A DNA stretch of 64,000 nucleotides from Lacrimispora sp. 210928-DFI.3.58 (GCF_020554865.1 NZ_JAJCIC010000020.1:1-64000); one strand, 5' to 3'; positions 54,137 through 63,572 are shown, numbered from the stretch's first letter. Program-made: numbers and translations. Notes: a model not told the origin generated them from the sequence alone.

Positions 54137-54958
54137 ATGGTTAGAAAAACATGGTTATCCGATATAATCGGGACAGAAAAGGCAGCTTTTGGCCTGGTAC
54201 ATTTTCTCGCCCTTCCAGGAGATCCCTTATATGATCCCGAGGGAGGACTGGAAAAGATCTTTGAGGCAGCCCTAAAGGATGTGGAAGCTCTCCAGGAGGG
54301 CGGCATTGATGCCCTGCATTTTTCCAATGAGTTCAGCTTTCCGTATCAAAAGAACCCGCCTAAGGAGATTATGTCCACCATGGCCTATCTCATCGGCCGC
54401 TTAAAGCCCCATATCGACGTACCCTACGGCGCTAATGTCATCAGCAATCCCAGTGACAGCGTAGCTCTGTGTGCCTCTGTGGGAGCTAAATTTACAAGAG
54501 GCACCTTTTCCGGTGTTTATTCCGGAAATATGGGACTTTATGACACTGCTATCGGTGATTATGTGCGTCTCCGCCACAATCTTCATGCAGACAATGTTAA
54601 AATGATCCATTATGTTGTGCCGGAGTCCAGCGTTGATATCGGCGGACGAGATCCTCTGGCCTCTGCAAAGGCAGCCAGATTTATGAATATGCCGGATGGC
54701 TTTGCTGTTCCTGGGGCAACTGCCGGCCAGTCAGCTGATATGTCACTGCTCCACCAACTGCGTGAGACAATGCCGGATATGGTTTTAGTCGCGTCTACAG
54801 GAGTAAAATATGAGACTGTTGAAGAAGTATTTTCTATCTGTGATGCCGCATTCATCGCCACTAGCTTAAAGAAGGACGGAATCTTTGAGAATCCGGTAGA
54901 TCAAGCCAGAGTAAAACGCTTCATGGACAAGCTGAAGGATTTCCGCAGCTCATTATAA
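54137..54958 (+). CDS. BtpA/SgcQ-family protein
   Basis: The 273-residue protein has the BtpA family body: GLVHFLALPGDPLYD, LKDVEALQEGGIDALHFSNEFS, PYGANVISNPSDSVALC, GAKFTRGTFSGVYSGNMGLYD, and ASTGVKYETVEEVFS. SgcQ-type members accompany PTS genes in other bacteria and are probably sugar-phosphate enzymes of TIM-barrel shape; the reaction is unknown. ACAAAGGAGAATAAAA precedes the ATG. Its place behind EIID and before the HAD gene hints at a common sugar pathway. Confidence 0.85.
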   Translation: MVRKTWLSDIIGTEKAAFGLVHFLALPGDPLYDPEGGLEKIFEAALKDVEALQEGGIDALHFSNEFSFPYQKNPPKEIMSTMAYLIGRLKPHIDVPYGANVISNPSDSVALCASVGAKFTRGTFSGVYSGNMGLYDTAIGDYVRLRHNLHADNVKMIHYVVPESSVDIGGRDPLASAKAARFMNMPDGFAVPGATAGQSADMSLLHQLRETMPDMVLVASTGVKYETVEEVFSICDAAFIATSLKKDGIFENPVDQARVKRFMDKLKDFRSSL

Positions 54959-54968
54959 AAGGAGTCCT

Positions 54969-55619
54969 ATGATAAAAGCAGTATTATTTGACTGTGACGG
55001 AGTGCTGTTAAATAGCGAGAAAATTTATTTGGAAAGTGTCTGCTGTTACTTAAAGAACCTTGGCAGGGAGACGCAGTGGGAAACGCTTGCTTACCTTGTG
55101 GGGGCCGATATACAGGCTATTACCGTACAGCTCAAAAAAGATTTCCAGTTGGAGGAGCTGTCCGATGAAGAAGTGATCAAGGGGCAGCGGCAGATATTCA
55201 ATGAGCGTTTCTACGGCTCACCTCTTACGCCTATGGAAGGGCTGGTTCCCCTTCTGGAAACGCTCCGGGACAGCGGGATAACCCTGGGCGTGGTATCTTC
55301 TTCCGGGCAGGATTATGTGGAATATGTATTGAAGCAGCTGAATATAGGGGAGTATTTTCAGCTATACATAGGGCGGGAAGCAGCGGAACGCTCGAAGCCG
55401 TGTCCCGACCTGTATCTGGAAGCCCTGAGGCGGCTGGGACTGACGCCTGCTGAGGCAGTGATCGTCGAGGATTCCTTTAACGGGATCAAAGCCGGAAAGG
55501 CGGCCGGCTGCCATGTCATCGCCTACACAGGTTCCGGGATCAGACAGGATATAACAGGAGCTGATCAGGTCATTGACTCCTACGGAGATTTCCCTGTGGA
55601 AGAACTGATAAAAAAGTAA
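54969..55619 (+). CDS. HAD-superfamily phosphatase / phosphoglucomutase-like
   Basis: 216 residues with the HAD motifs: I (FDCDGVLLNSE, nucleophile D8), II (GVVSSSG), III (RSKPCPDLYLEAL) and IV (VIVEDSFNGIKAGKAAG). It is of the beta-phosphoglucomutase subfamily size. It starts 11 bases after the BtpA gene (AAAGGAGTCCT) and ends in a terminator, so it is the last gene of the PTS operon, acting on the imported sugar phosphate by inference. Confidence 0.88.
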   Translation: MIKAVLFDCDGVLLNSEKIYLESVCCYLKNLGRETQWETLAYLVGADIQAITVQLKKDFQLEELSDEEVIKGQRQIFNERFYGSPLTPMEGLVPLLETLRDSGITLGVVSSSGQDYVEYVLKQLNIGEYFQLYIGREAAERSKPCPDLYLEALRRLGLTPAEAVIVEDSFNGIKAGKAAGCHVIAYTGSGIRQDITGADQVIDSYGDFPVEELIKK

Positions 55620-55630
55620 GATAGTATGAA

Positions 55631-55680
55631 GGCAGGTACAAGAACTCACGATATGGTCTTTTGTACCTGCCATTCTTTTT
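55631..55680 (+). terminator. Terminator of the PTS operon
   Basis: GGCAGGTACAA (55631-55641) and TTGTACCTGCC (55661-55671) form an 11-bp stem followed by ATTCTTTTTT. It separates the PTS operon from the converging Uma2 gene. Confidence 0.9.
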
Positions 55681-55754
55681 TGATGATAATAGAGGCATTT
55701 TAGATAGCAGCGTCTCTTCTCCGTCCAAAATAATACCTTGCCTGGAAATATCCC

Positions 55755-56528
55755 CTATTCATACAAAAACCGAACATAATCATACACTTCCTGAAAATCA
55801 ATCTCACAGTCCCCATCCCATATATTTACAGGGATCTTTGCGTCGAATCCGTAGATCATGAGATAATTGTCATGCTCGAAATCGTATACAATGACATTTC
55901 TCTTGTCCGGATCGACCATCCAGTATTCCCGGACTCCGGCATTCATATATTTATTCAGCTTAATGACCATATCCTTCTTCCGGGTAGAGGGGGACAATAT
56001 CTCTATCACAAGATCCGGCGCTCCGTAAATGCAGCGCTTGATCACCTTATCCCTGTCGCACACAACAACAATGTCCGGCTGTACCATGGTACGGTCATCG
56101 CAGTCCAGCTGAACATCAACAGGAGATACAATGGGAAGGCAGCGGCCTTTCTCTGCAGTGACATATGCCAGCAGCTTGGCATAAAGCAGACCGATAAGCA
56201 GCTGATGGACAGAGGCGGGGGCTGACATGTCATAGATAACGCCATCGATCAGTTCCACCCTCCGTTCATCCGGAATCTGATCGTAATCCTCCAGCGTATA
56301 CTCCCCCTGGCGCTTGGTGGTATAAACAGGCTTGCCTTCTTCCGCACGGGCATGCTCTGTCTTTTCAAAAATACGTTCCAGCGCAATCAGCGTATCGTAC
56401 CGGGGCGCAGAAGTGACCCCGCTGAAAATTTTCTGGACCGTTCCCAGGGGAACGCCTGACAAATGGGAAATCTGCTCGTATGTATACCCCAATTCCTTCT
56501 TCCTGGCTTTCATTTCCTCTAATGTCAT
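55755..56528 (-). CDS. HTH domain fused to Uma2-family endonuclease
   Basis: The 257-residue protein joins an XRE/LacI-like helix-turn-helix (about 1-55, YTYEQISHLSGVPLGTVQKIFSG) to a Uma2/DUF820 domain: DYDQIPDERRVELIDGVIYDM, MVQPDIVVVCD, and GAPDLVIEILSPSTRKKDMVIKLNKYMNAGVREYWMVDP. The last two pieces supply the PD-(D/E)XK core. Uma2 proteins have unproven roles, maybe nucleases. It reads from ATG 56528 (GAAGGAAGC upstream), a single gene. Confidence 0.85.
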   Translation of the reverse strand: MTLEEMKARKKELGYTYEQISHLSGVPLGTVQKIFSGVTSAPRYDTLIALERIFEKTEHARAEEGKPVYTTKRQGEYTLEDYDQIPDERRVELIDGVIYDMSAPASVHQLLIGLLYAKLLAYVTAEKGRCLPIVSPVDVQLDCDDRTMVQPDIVVVCDRDKVIKRCIYGAPDLVIEILSPSTRKKDMVIKLNKYMNAGVREYWMVDPDKRNVIVYDFEHDNYLMIYGFDAKIPVNIWDGDCEIDFQEVYDYVRFLYE

Positions 56529-56696
56529 AAAAGCTTCCTTCCTTCATTTCTTCTGCTCTTATATTCTGCTCTTATACTACAGCAAAAAGTGTCGGAGGTC
56601 AACCGTTTTTATTCCATTTATGGAAATATAGCGGTTATTTTCATCAGGACTGCGAAACCCGTTTTTGGTCTTTTCAGTATATTTAGCAAAATAAAA

Positions 56697-56719
56697 GGGC
56701 TGCCAAAAAACGGCAGCCC
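56697..56719 (-). terminator. Terminator of the amino-acid ABC transporter operon
   Basis: GGGCTGCC and GGCAGCCC form an 8-bp stem with a seven-base loop; on the minus strand CTTTTATTTT follows. 31 bases past the ATPase stop. Confidence 0.9.
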
Positions 56720-56749
56720 TGATATGGTCTGTATAGGATCTGTATTCTT

Positions 56750-57499
56750 CTACAACACCTTACTGAGAAATGTCTTAAGCCTCTCATTCTTCGGATTTCC
56801 AAAAAACTCCTCCGGAGCAGCCTCCTCCATAAAGTAGCCCTCATCCATGAACATCACCCTGGTAGCCACTTCCTTTGCAAAGCCCATCTCGTGGGTGACG
56901 ACCACCATGGTCATCTTTTCCTCTGCCAGGTCGCGCATAACGCTTAACACCTCACCTACCATCTCCGGGTCAAGGGCGGAGGTGGGCTCGTCAAAGAGCA
57001 TCACGTCCGGCTTCATGCACAAGGCACGGACAATGGCGATTCGCTGCTTCTGGCCGCCGGAGAGCTGGCTGGGATAGGCGTGGGCCCTGTCTGCAAGGCC
57101 TACTCTCTCCAGGAGGGCCATTGCCTGGGCTTTGGCCTCCTCCTGGCTCTTTCCCTGGAGCTTCACTGGGGCGATCGTCAGGTTCTTTAAGATATCCATG
57201 TGGGGAAACAGGTTAAACTGCTGGAACACCATGCCCATTTTCTGGCGGTGCTTATCAATATCTGTCTTCTTGTCCGTGATATCGATGCCCTCAAAGAAAA
57301 TATGTCCCTCCGTGGGCTCCTCCAGACGGTTTAGGCAGCGCAGGAAGGTACTCTTTCCTGAGCCGGAGGGTCCTACCACAAATACGACATCTCCCTTGTA
57401 GATATCCACGTCAATGCCCTTTAACACATGAACATTTCCAAAGCTTTTTCCCAGGCCCTGGACATGGATCAAGGGCTCCTCATGTAAATTACCGCTCAT
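56750..57499 (-). CDS. Polar amino-acid ABC transporter ATPase (GlnQ-like)
   Basis: 249 residues with Walker [11 protein letters not shown]-loop QQFNLFPH, signature [15 protein letters not shown], Walker [15 protein letters not shown] and switch HEMGFA. Homologues energise uptake of polar amino acids with the permease and binding protein encoded upstream. The start overlaps the permease stop by 11 bases. Last gene of the operon. Confidence 0.93.
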   Translation of the reverse strand: MSGNLHEEPLIHVQGLGKSFGNVHVLKGIDVDIYKGDVVFVVGPSGSGKSTFLRCLNRLEEPTEGHIFFEGIDITDKKTDIDKHRQKMGMVFQQFNLFPHMDILKNLTIAPVKLQGKSQEEAKAQAMALLERVGLADRAHAYPSQLSGGQKQRIAIVRALCMKPDVMLFDEPTSALDPEMVGEVLSVMRDLAEEKMTMVVVTHEMGFAKEVATRVMFMDEGYFMEEAAPEEFFGNPKNERLKTFLSKVL

Positions 57500-58181
57500 T
57501 CTGCCTCAGCCTCCTCTCCAGAATCTGTATCAGCTTTGTAAATACCATAACGATCACAAGATAGATCAGCGCCACCGCGATGAGCGGCATAAATGCGCTG
57601 TAGGTCCTGCTTCGGATAATGTCTCCGCCCTTTGTCAGATCCTGTATGGCTATGTAACCGGATACGGAGGTTTCCTTTAACAGGGAAATGAACTCATTGC
57701 ACAGGGTCGGCAGTACGGTCTTAAATGCCTGTGGCATGATGATGTACCACATGGTCTGTGTATAGTTAAAGCCCAGGCTCCGTCCGGCCTCCATTTGTCC
57801 CGGATCAATGGACATGATGCCGCTTCGGAAGATCTCCGCCACATAAGCACCGGAGTTGATTCCAAAGGCCATGGTCGCCACAAGCACCTTGTCGATCCTG
57901 GCGCTTCCAAATACGACAAAGTAGATAATAAGAAGCTGTACCACCACGGGTGTACCGCGGATAACCGTAAGGTATACCTGACAGATCGCATTTAATATCT
58001 TCAGTTTACCGGTTTTGTCGTGGGTAGAACGCACCATGCCCACCAAAAAGCCCAGGACAATACCCATGAGCCCGGCAAACAAGGTGATGGTCAAAGTCGT
58101 CTTCAACCCTTCCGTCAGATAACGCCAGCGGTTGTCAGACACAAAATTCAGATAAAGTGCATCTGTAAAGGTAGTCCACAT
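57489..58181 (-). CDS. Polar amino-acid ABC transporter permease
   Basis: The 230-residue protein has about five helices and the His/Glu/Gln-type permease pattern [27 protein letters not shown].., [46 protein letters not shown] (EAA loop) and [16 protein letters not shown]. Reading from ATG 58181 (AGAGGATAAT upstream). It forms the membrane channel. Confidence 0.92.
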   Translation of the reverse strand: MWTTFTDALYLNFVSDNRWRYLTEGLKTTLTITLFAGLMGIVLGFLVGMVRSTHDKTGKLKILNAICQVYLTVIRGTPVVVQLLIIYFVVFGSARIDKVLVATMAFGINSGAYVAEIFRSGIMSIDPGQMEAGRSLGFNYTQTMWYIIMPQAFKTVLPTLCNEFISLLKETSVSGYIAIQDLTKGGDIIRSRTYSAFMPLIAVALIYLVIVMVFTKLIQILERRLRQNER

Positions 58182-58275
58182 ACTTATTATCCTCTGCTCT
58201 TTCTTAAAAATACAGCTGCCCAGGTGCAGGAACAGTCGATCCCTATTTCTGCAGCCTGCGGCAGCTCATTGTGAC

Positions 58276-58297
58276 GCTGTACCAGGGGCGGTACAGC
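58276..58297 (-). terminator. Hairpin between the binding-protein and permease genes
   Basis: GCTGTACC/GGTACAGC with a six-base loop, no U-tract, lies between the binding-protein stop and the permease start. It may weaken readthrough or stabilise the binding-protein mRNA end, as often seen in such operons. Confidence 0.45.
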
Positions 58298-58306
58298 AGC
58301 TCCTGT

Positions 58307-59158
58307 TTACTCAGCCTTGATGTACTTTGCTACGATCTCGTCCAGAGTTCCATTCTCATCTAAGGTCTTTAATGCAGCGTTGATCTTATCTAACAGCTCA
58401 GTATTGCCCTTCTTTACTGCAATCGCATATTCCTCCTCAGTAAATGCCTCGTCAAGGAGCTTGATGCCCTCTGTCTCGGAAACAAAGGTCTTAGCCGGCT
58501 CGCCGTCGATCACAACAGCATCGATCTTGCCCTGGCTTAATGCCTGAACAGCCTCAAAGCCCTTGTTGTAACGCTCAACAGTGGTTCCCTCTGCCTCCAG
58601 GTCAGATACATAGATATCGCCTGTGGTGCCCAGCTGTACGCCTACTATAACGCCTGCCAGATCATCCGGGCCTGCGATCTCGCTGTCTTCCTTTACAATG
58701 ATCATCTGAGAAGCCTTTGCATAGGTATCAGAGAAATCAACAGACTGCTTGCGGTCCTCTGTCACTGTCATACCGGCCAGACCCATATCTGCCTTTCCGG
58801 AAACGATCTCAGGGATAATGGAATCAAATGCGATATCTTCGATCTCCAGCTCCATGCCCAGCTCCTCTGCGATCGCTGCAGCGATCTCAGCATCAATACC
58901 TACAATGCTGTCTCCGTCATGATACTCATAAGGCGGGAACTCTGCATTGGTAGCCATGATCAGAACGCCGCCTGCGGCCTCTGTCTCTGCTGCTTCTGTC
59001 TCCTCAGCCTCTGTGCTTGTGTCCTCCGCACTTTCAGCTGCCTCTGTTGCCGCTGCCTCTGTCTGTGCCGCTGTGGTCTCCTTAGAAGAACCGCCGCAGG
59101 CTGTCAGGGAAGCTGCCATCATTGCTGCCATTGCGAATGCCAATGCTTTCTTTTTCAT
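58307..59158 (-). CDS. Amino-acid ABC transporter substrate-binding lipoprotein
   Basis: The 283-residue precursor has a signal peptide with lipobox LTAC at residues 18-21, an Ala/Glu/Thr linker, and an SBP_bac_3 domain: TNAEFPPYEYHDGDSIVGIDAEIAAAIAEELGMELE, GLAGMTVTEDRKQSVDFSDTYAKASQMIIV and AVVIDGEPAKTFV. It presents amino acids to the permease. ATG 59158 has GGAGGAAATC upstream. The exact ligand cannot be told. Confidence 0.92.
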   Translation of the reverse strand: MKKKALAFAMAAMMAASLTACGGSSKETTAAQTEAAATEAAESAEDTSTEAEETEAAETEAAGGVLIMATNAEFPPYEYHDGDSIVGIDAEIAAAIAEELGMELEIEDIAFDSIIPEIVSGKADMGLAGMTVTEDRKQSVDFSDTYAKASQMIIVKEDSEIAGPDDLAGVIVGVQLGTTGDIYVSDLEAEGTTVERYNKGFEAVQALSQGKIDAVVIDGEPAKTFVSETEGIKLLDEAFTEEEYAIAVKKGNTELLDKINAALKTLDENGTLDEIVAKYIKAE

Positions 59159-59299
59159 GATTTCCTCCATTCTGTGCGCGCCCTTTGACGTATCGCACAC
59201 TTACTCTCCTCTTTTCTTTTATGCATTTTAATGCATAACTATAAAAATTAGTAACGCTTAATATTATAAAGCATTTTTCACTTTTCGCAAGAGGAAATT

Positions 59300-59342
59300 A
59301 GGGGAATCCGCCTCATTTTTTGTATTTCCGGCGGATTCCCCT
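59300..59342 (-). terminator. Terminator of folD
   Basis: AGGGGAATCCGCC (59300-59312) and GGCGGATTCCCCT (59330-59342) form a perfect 13-bp stem. It sits 36 bases past the folD stop, with AATTTCCTC after it on the minus strand; TTTTTT precedes it, so it may be two-way. Confidence 0.75.
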
Positions 59343-59378
59343 AAAAAAGCAGGCAGCAGAACGCATTTTTATGAAATA

Positions 59379-60221
59379 TTATCCCCTGCTCCGCAATGCT
59401 GCCTGCACCAGATGCTTTGCCAGCACAGCGGTGGTAACAGCTCCCACTCCCCCTGGAACAGGGGTGGCCATAGCGGCAGTTTCCTCAATGGAAGCAAAAT
59501 CTACATCCCCGCACAGCTTTCCATTCTCGTCCACATTGATGCCCACATCAATGACAACGGCATCCTTGCCCACATATTCTGCGTCCAGCATTTTTGCCCG
59601 TCCGGCCGCTGCCACCAGGATCTCTGCATGCCGGCAGGTCCCCTTCAGATCCGCTGTCCTCGTATGGCAGATGGTGACAGTAGCATTTTCCCCCAAAAGC
59701 AGCATGGACAAGGGCCTGCCCACCACCATGCTGCGGCCCACGATGGATACCCTCTTTCCGGTAATGGGGATATCATAGGCCTTTAACACCTCTACCACGG
59801 CCTCCGCCGTGCAGGGCGCAAAGCCCGTCTTGTCTCCTGCAAAGACCTTGGCGATATTGACCGGTGAAATGCCGTCCAGATCCTTTTCAGGATGGATCAT
59901 GGTCTCAATATCCTTCTCACAGATCTGCTTTGGCAGGGGACGCAGAAGCAGGATTCCCGCCACCTCCTCATCATCGTTGATAGCGGAAAATGCCTCCTTA
60001 AAGGCAGCGTCTCCGATGTCCTCCGGAAATACATAGGACTGGACGCGCAGCCCAAAGCTCTCCATCTTTTTTACTGCCCCGCGCTCATAGGACAGGTCGT
60101 CAGGCCGCTCTCCCACCCGGACGATCGCCAGCTTCGGTGCCGGGCCCTCAAACCCTGCCAGCATTTCCTCCACCTGTGCCTTGATTGCCGCCGACACTGC
60201 GGCTCCCTTTAAACTCTCCAT
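59379..60221 (-). CDS. folD: Methylenetetrahydrofolate dehydrogenase / cyclohydrolase
   Basis: The 280-residue enzyme has the FolD pieces YxxxK-like SYERGAVKKMESFG, LLRPLPKQI, the NADP-binding GRSMVVGRPLSMLLL and the C-terminal VIDVGINVDENGKLCGDVDF and TPVPGGVGAVTTAVL. It converts 5,10-methylene-THF to 10-formyl-THF in the cytoplasm. GGAAAGGAAGAG precedes the ATG. It is monocistronic, with a terminator behind it. Confidence 0.95.
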   Translation of the reverse strand: MESLKGAAVSAAIKAQVEEMLAGFEGPAPKLAIVRVGERPDDLSYERGAVKKMESFGLRVQSYVFPEDIGDAAFKEAFSAINDDEEVAGILLLRPLPKQICEKDIETMIHPEKDLDGISPVNIAKVFAGDKTGFAPCTAEAVVEVLKAYDIPITGKRVSIVGRSMVVGRPLSMLLLGENATVTICHTRTADLKGTCRHAEILVAAAGRAKMLDAEYVGKDAVVIDVGINVDENGKLCGDVDFASIEETAAMATPVPGGVGAVTTAVLAKHLVQAALRSRG

Positions 60222-60368
60222 ATTCTCTTCCTTTCCCTTTCATGCCAAACATGCTCTGTCTCCGATTATACACCGGATCTCCCCATATATCCAGAATATC
60301 CTTCCGAAACCCAAAACAGGCAGGCGAAAAAAACGCCTGCCTGCAGATCGATCCTATCAATTGTGCGC

Positions 60369-61565
60369 TTAGAACTCCAGTCCGTACTCTTCCTTCACAA
60401 ACTTCTCCAGTACCGGGAAGCTGCGCAGAACCTTCTCTGTGTCAATGCAGTATGCCATACGGAAGTAGCCAGGGCAGCCAAAGTTGTCGCCCGGTACCAG
60501 GATCAGGTCATACTTCTTTGCCTTCATGCAGAATGCATTGGCATCCTCCTCCAGAGCCTTCGGGAAGATGTAGAAGGTGCCTCCGGGTTTTACTACCGTG
60601 AAGCCGATCTTCTTTAACTCATCGTAGATCAGGTTCATGTTTGTCTCGTAAACAGACAGGTCGCTGGTCTTATCCAGCACCTTTGCCACTGCTAACTGGA
60701 TGCTGGAGGCCGGGCAGTTATGACCTGTACCGCGGCTGATCTGGCCGCACATAACAGCGATGATGTCAGCGTCCGTGCACTTCGGATTCACAGCAATATA
60801 GCCGATACGCTCACCGGGAAGGCTTAAGCTCTTTGAGAAGGAGTAGCAGGAAATACTGTTGTCATAATATTTTGTCACGTAAGGCGCATCTGCTCCTTTG
60901 AATACGATCTCACGGTATGGCTCGTCACTGATCAGGAAAATATCGTGGCCGTACTCCTCCTGTTTCTTTCTCATGATATCTGCCATCTTCTTAACTGTCT
61001 CTGTTGTCAGAGCAATGCCGGATGGGTTGTTTGGCGTATTTACCAGAACAGCTGCCACCTTGTCTGTGAGCATCTCCTCAAATGCCTCCACATTGATCTG
61101 GAAGTTCTCTGTGTTGGCAGGGACCACCTTCAGCACAGCGCCTGTCAGGTCGATGTATGGATGGTATTCCGGGAAGAACGGAGCGAAGGTAAGGATCTCA
61201 TCGCCAGGCTTAGACACGCAGCGCACCGCATGTGCAATGGCGCCTGCCGCACCGCTTGTCATGAAGATGTGCTTTGTCTCATAATTCATGCCGAAACGCT
61301 TATTTAAGCTCTCTGCAACCGCTGTGCGGACGCTCTCGATACCCAGGGACGGGCTGTAGCCGTGGATCGCCACCGGATTCTCTGTCTGCAGCATGGAGAT
61401 CAGCTCCTCTGTGAACTCCGGAGCACATGGAACACTGGGATTGCCCAGAGTATAGTCAAATACGTTCTCGTATCCGATCTCCTTGCCTCTTGCCGTAGCA
61501 TATTCGCTTAATTCGCGGATGATGGACTTTCCGCCCAGCATGCCCTTGTATAATTCGTTGATCAT
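60369..61565 (-). CDS. PLP-dependent aminotransferase (class I/II)
   Basis: The 398-residue enzyme has the aminotransferase fold with TSGAAGAIAHAVR, NTPNNPSG, SDEPYREIVF and the PLP lysine in SFSKSLSLPGERIGY, then FRMAYC with the conserved Arg. It is likely an aspartate/aromatic-type aminotransferase; the substrate cannot be told. It precedes folD on the same strand, 147 bases away. An AAAAGGCAA site lies before the ATG. The gap upstream holds two 109-base tandem repeats. Confidence 0.9.
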   Translation of the reverse strand: MINELYKGMLGGKSIIRELSEYATARGKEIGYENVFDYTLGNPSVPCAPEFTEELISMLQTENPVAIHGYSPSLGIESVRTAVAESLNKRFGMNYETKHIFMTSGAAGAIAHAVRCVSKPGDEILTFAPFFPEYHPYIDLTGAVLKVVPANTENFQINVEAFEEMLTDKVAAVLVNTPNNPSGIALTTETVKKMADIMRKKQEEYGHDIFLISDEPYREIVFKGADAPYVTKYYDNSISCYSFSKSLSLPGERIGYIAVNPKCTDADIIAVMCGQISRGTGHNCPASSIQLAVAKVLDKTSDLSVYETNMNLIYDELKKIGFTVVKPGGTFYIFPKALEEDANAFCMKAKKYDLILVPGDNFGCPGYFRMAYCIDTEKVLRSFPVLEKFVKEEYGLEF

Positions 61566-61583
61566 TTGCCTTTTCTCCTTTTC

Positions 61584-61801
61584 TTTACTATGAAAGTCCT
61601 GCCGCCGACAGGCGGCATGTATTCAGGTATGCCAAATGCGCCCACCAGACTTTTATGGTGTAGTAGTGCGTCCGCTGCTGGGCGCATGTAGGTTTACTAT
61701 GAAAGTCCCGCCGCCGAATAGGCGGCTTGTATTCAGGTATGCCCCATGCGCCCTTCAGGTTTTCATGATGTGATGGCGCGTCCGCTGCCAGGCGTATATG
61801 G
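61584..61801 (+). repeat. Two tandem 109-base repeats
   Basis: Copy 1 is 61584-61692 and copy 2 is 61693-61801. Each opens TTTACTATGAAAGTC and contains GCCGCC..GGCGGC, TTGTATTCAGGTATGCC-like and GCGTCCGCTGC stretches, with about 85% identity by eye. Each copy could fold into a GCCGCC/GGCGGC hairpin. It lies in the 290-base gap between the aminotransferase and the hydroxyacid dehydrogenase. Confidence 0.8.
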
Positions 61802-61855
61802 GTTTTGTCTTAAAACTCTGTTCTGACAGGGGGCATAACGGTTCAGTGACTCACA

Positions 61856-62848
61856 TTACCAGGGATTTACAATGTGTTCCGGCTTTTCCCCTGCTGCCAC
61901 CTTTGCAAAGTCAGACCAAACCATCTCGTAGCCTCTGCGGAAGGAGGATGCCGTAATACCGCCGATGTGGCAGCTCAGTATGAACTTATCTGCGCCCTCG
62001 CCCATTGCCTGAAGCAGTTCATTGTCCTTCTGTACGGGCTCGCCTGCAATGGTGTCCAGGCCCGCACCTGCCAGTTTTCCGCTCTTTACAGCCTCTGCCA
62101 GAGCGGCACTGTCTACCAGCTCCCCTCTCGATGTATTTACAAGATAAGCTCCCTGCTTCATTTTGTCAAGGAATTCTTTTCCAACCATATTAGCTGTCTG
62201 CGGGGTAACGGGAAGATGGAGGCTCACAATGTCGCTGACAGCCAGAAGTTCATCCATCGGCTTATACTCTGCCCCGTATTCCTTCTCCTTTTCTTCGGAG
62301 GCTCTGAAAATATCATAGTAGTAGGTCTTTGCCCCAAAGGCCTTTAACAGCCTCGCTGTTTCCTTTGCAATGTCTCCAAAGCCCAGCAGGCCTACCGTGC
62401 AGTCACCGATCTCCTTTAAGCTGCCGGCCTTCATGTAGCCCTCCTTCACCTCGATCTGGCTGCCTTCGCGGACGCTGCGGTCACCGTAGCATACCTGGCG
62501 CAGAAGACCCAGCATCAGAAGGATGGCCTGCTCTGCCACTGCCAGAGCGTTCATCCCCTTGCAGTTGCACACATAGATGTGCTTTTCCTTTGCGGCCTCC
62601 ACATCGATGAAGTTAAAGCCGACTCCCTCAGAGTGGATGATCTTTAAGTTCGGCATGCCCTCCATCACAGTTCTGGACACGCCCGACATAGCGTCCACTA
62701 AGATCATTTCTGCATCAGCTGCCACCTTTAAGATCTCCTCGTCCGGTGTTCCCGGCATCACGCGGACAACCTCGGTATTGCGGTACAGTTCTGTATCCGG
62801 TGAGTATTTTTCCAGACGGCCCGGACGGCCAATTACTAAAAGCTTCAT
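61856..62848 (-). CDS. D-isomer 2-hydroxyacid dehydrogenase (SerA-like)
   Basis: 330 residues from ATG 62848 (AGGAGGGGAAATAAC before it; longer frame lacks one). The NAD fold GLLGFGDIAKETARLLKAFG, catalytic Arg in VNTSRGELVD, Glu in IAGEP and His in SCHIGG are all present. It is of the 3-phosphoglycerate dehydrogenase or related hydroxyacid type. 16 bases behind the B3/B4 gene, so likely one operon with it. The substrate is not clear. Confidence 0.9.
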   Translation of the reverse strand: MKLLVIGRPGRLEKYSPDTELYRNTEVVRVMPGTPDEEILKVAADAEMILVDAMSGVSRTVMEGMPNLKIIHSEGVGFNFIDVEAAKEKHIYVCNCKGMNALAVAEQAILLMLGLLRQVCYGDRSVREGSQIEVKEGYMKAGSLKEIGDCTVGLLGFGDIAKETARLLKAFGAKTYYYDIFRASEEKEKEYGAEYKPMDELLAVSDIVSLHLPVTPQTANMVGKEFLDKMKQGAYLVNTSRGELVDSAALAEAVKSGKLAGAGLDTIAGEPVQKDNELLQAMGEGADKFILSCHIGGITASSFRRGYEMVWSDFAKVAAGEKPEHIVNPW

Positions 62849-62864
62849 GTTATTTCCCCTCCTA

Positions 62865-63572
62865 TTATTCAAACTCAAATACATTATGCTCTGCTGTAAG
62901 GAAGTCAAATTCTGCCTTGCAGCCAAATTCCTTCTCAATGAATTTTGCCAGCTCATCCCTGGCAGCCAGGATCTTTCCGTCATTCTTTCCTAAAAAGCCG
63001 TCAATGGGGAAAAATACGTCCTTTGTGTCCTCCGTGATCTTCCCGTCATCGCTCTGCCGCCAGATCCAGCGCCTTGTCTTTACTGTGTGACTGCTCACAT
63101 ACACTAACTCCCCGGCTCCCGGCTTTTCTGCCTCTGTCTCTCCCAGCGGAAGGAAGGTGTCCTCCTCCACGGAGAAACGTACTTCCAGGTCCCCATCCAG
63201 CTTTCCGATGTCATGGGCTCCCATGGGAAGGACATATTTTAAGGAAAATGCATTTCCCAGGTCCACAATGCTGTTGATCTCCGGCAGTGCATGGCCCTTC
63301 TGGACACGTTTTCCCAGAGCCTCAATGGAGCACATGAATTTATTCGGATTCATGCCCAGCGTATAAAAGGCCTCCCTGTAAGGCAGGATGTCTCCGTCCT
63401 CCTTTAAATTCACCTCTGCCTTGCGTGCCTTAAAGGACTCCTCCTGCTCCCTCAGCATCTGAGTGATGCTCTCTGCCCTGCGGCTGTTGTCGATCCCTCT
63501 TGCCGCTACGATTCCAAAACAGGCATCCGGCAGTTTTTCAAATACCTGACTGTCAATGATAAATCTTACCAT
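62865..63572 (-). CDS. B3/B4 domain protein
   Basis: 235 residues from ATG 63572 (GGAAAGGATGAGAAGC before it). It contains the B3/B4-type domain also found in phenylalanyl-tRNA synthetase beta: RFIIDSQVFEKLPDACFGIVAARGIDN, PNKFMCSIEALGKRVQKG, and LPEINSIVDLGNAFSLKYVLPMGAHDIGKLDGDLEVR. Stand-alone copies are thought to act on tRNA or as editing-like proteins; the role is unknown. Confidence 0.85.
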   Translation of the reverse strand: MVRFIIDSQVFEKLPDACFGIVAARGIDNSRRAESITQMLREQEESFKARKAEVNLKEDGDILPYREAFYTLGMNPNKFMCSIEALGKRVQKGHALPEINSIVDLGNAFSLKYVLPMGAHDIGKLDGDLEVRFSVEEDTFLPLGETEAEKPGAGELVYVSSHTVKTRRWIWRQSDDGKITEDTKDVFFPIDGFLGKNDGKILAARDELAKFIEKEFGCKAEFDFLTAEHNVFEFE

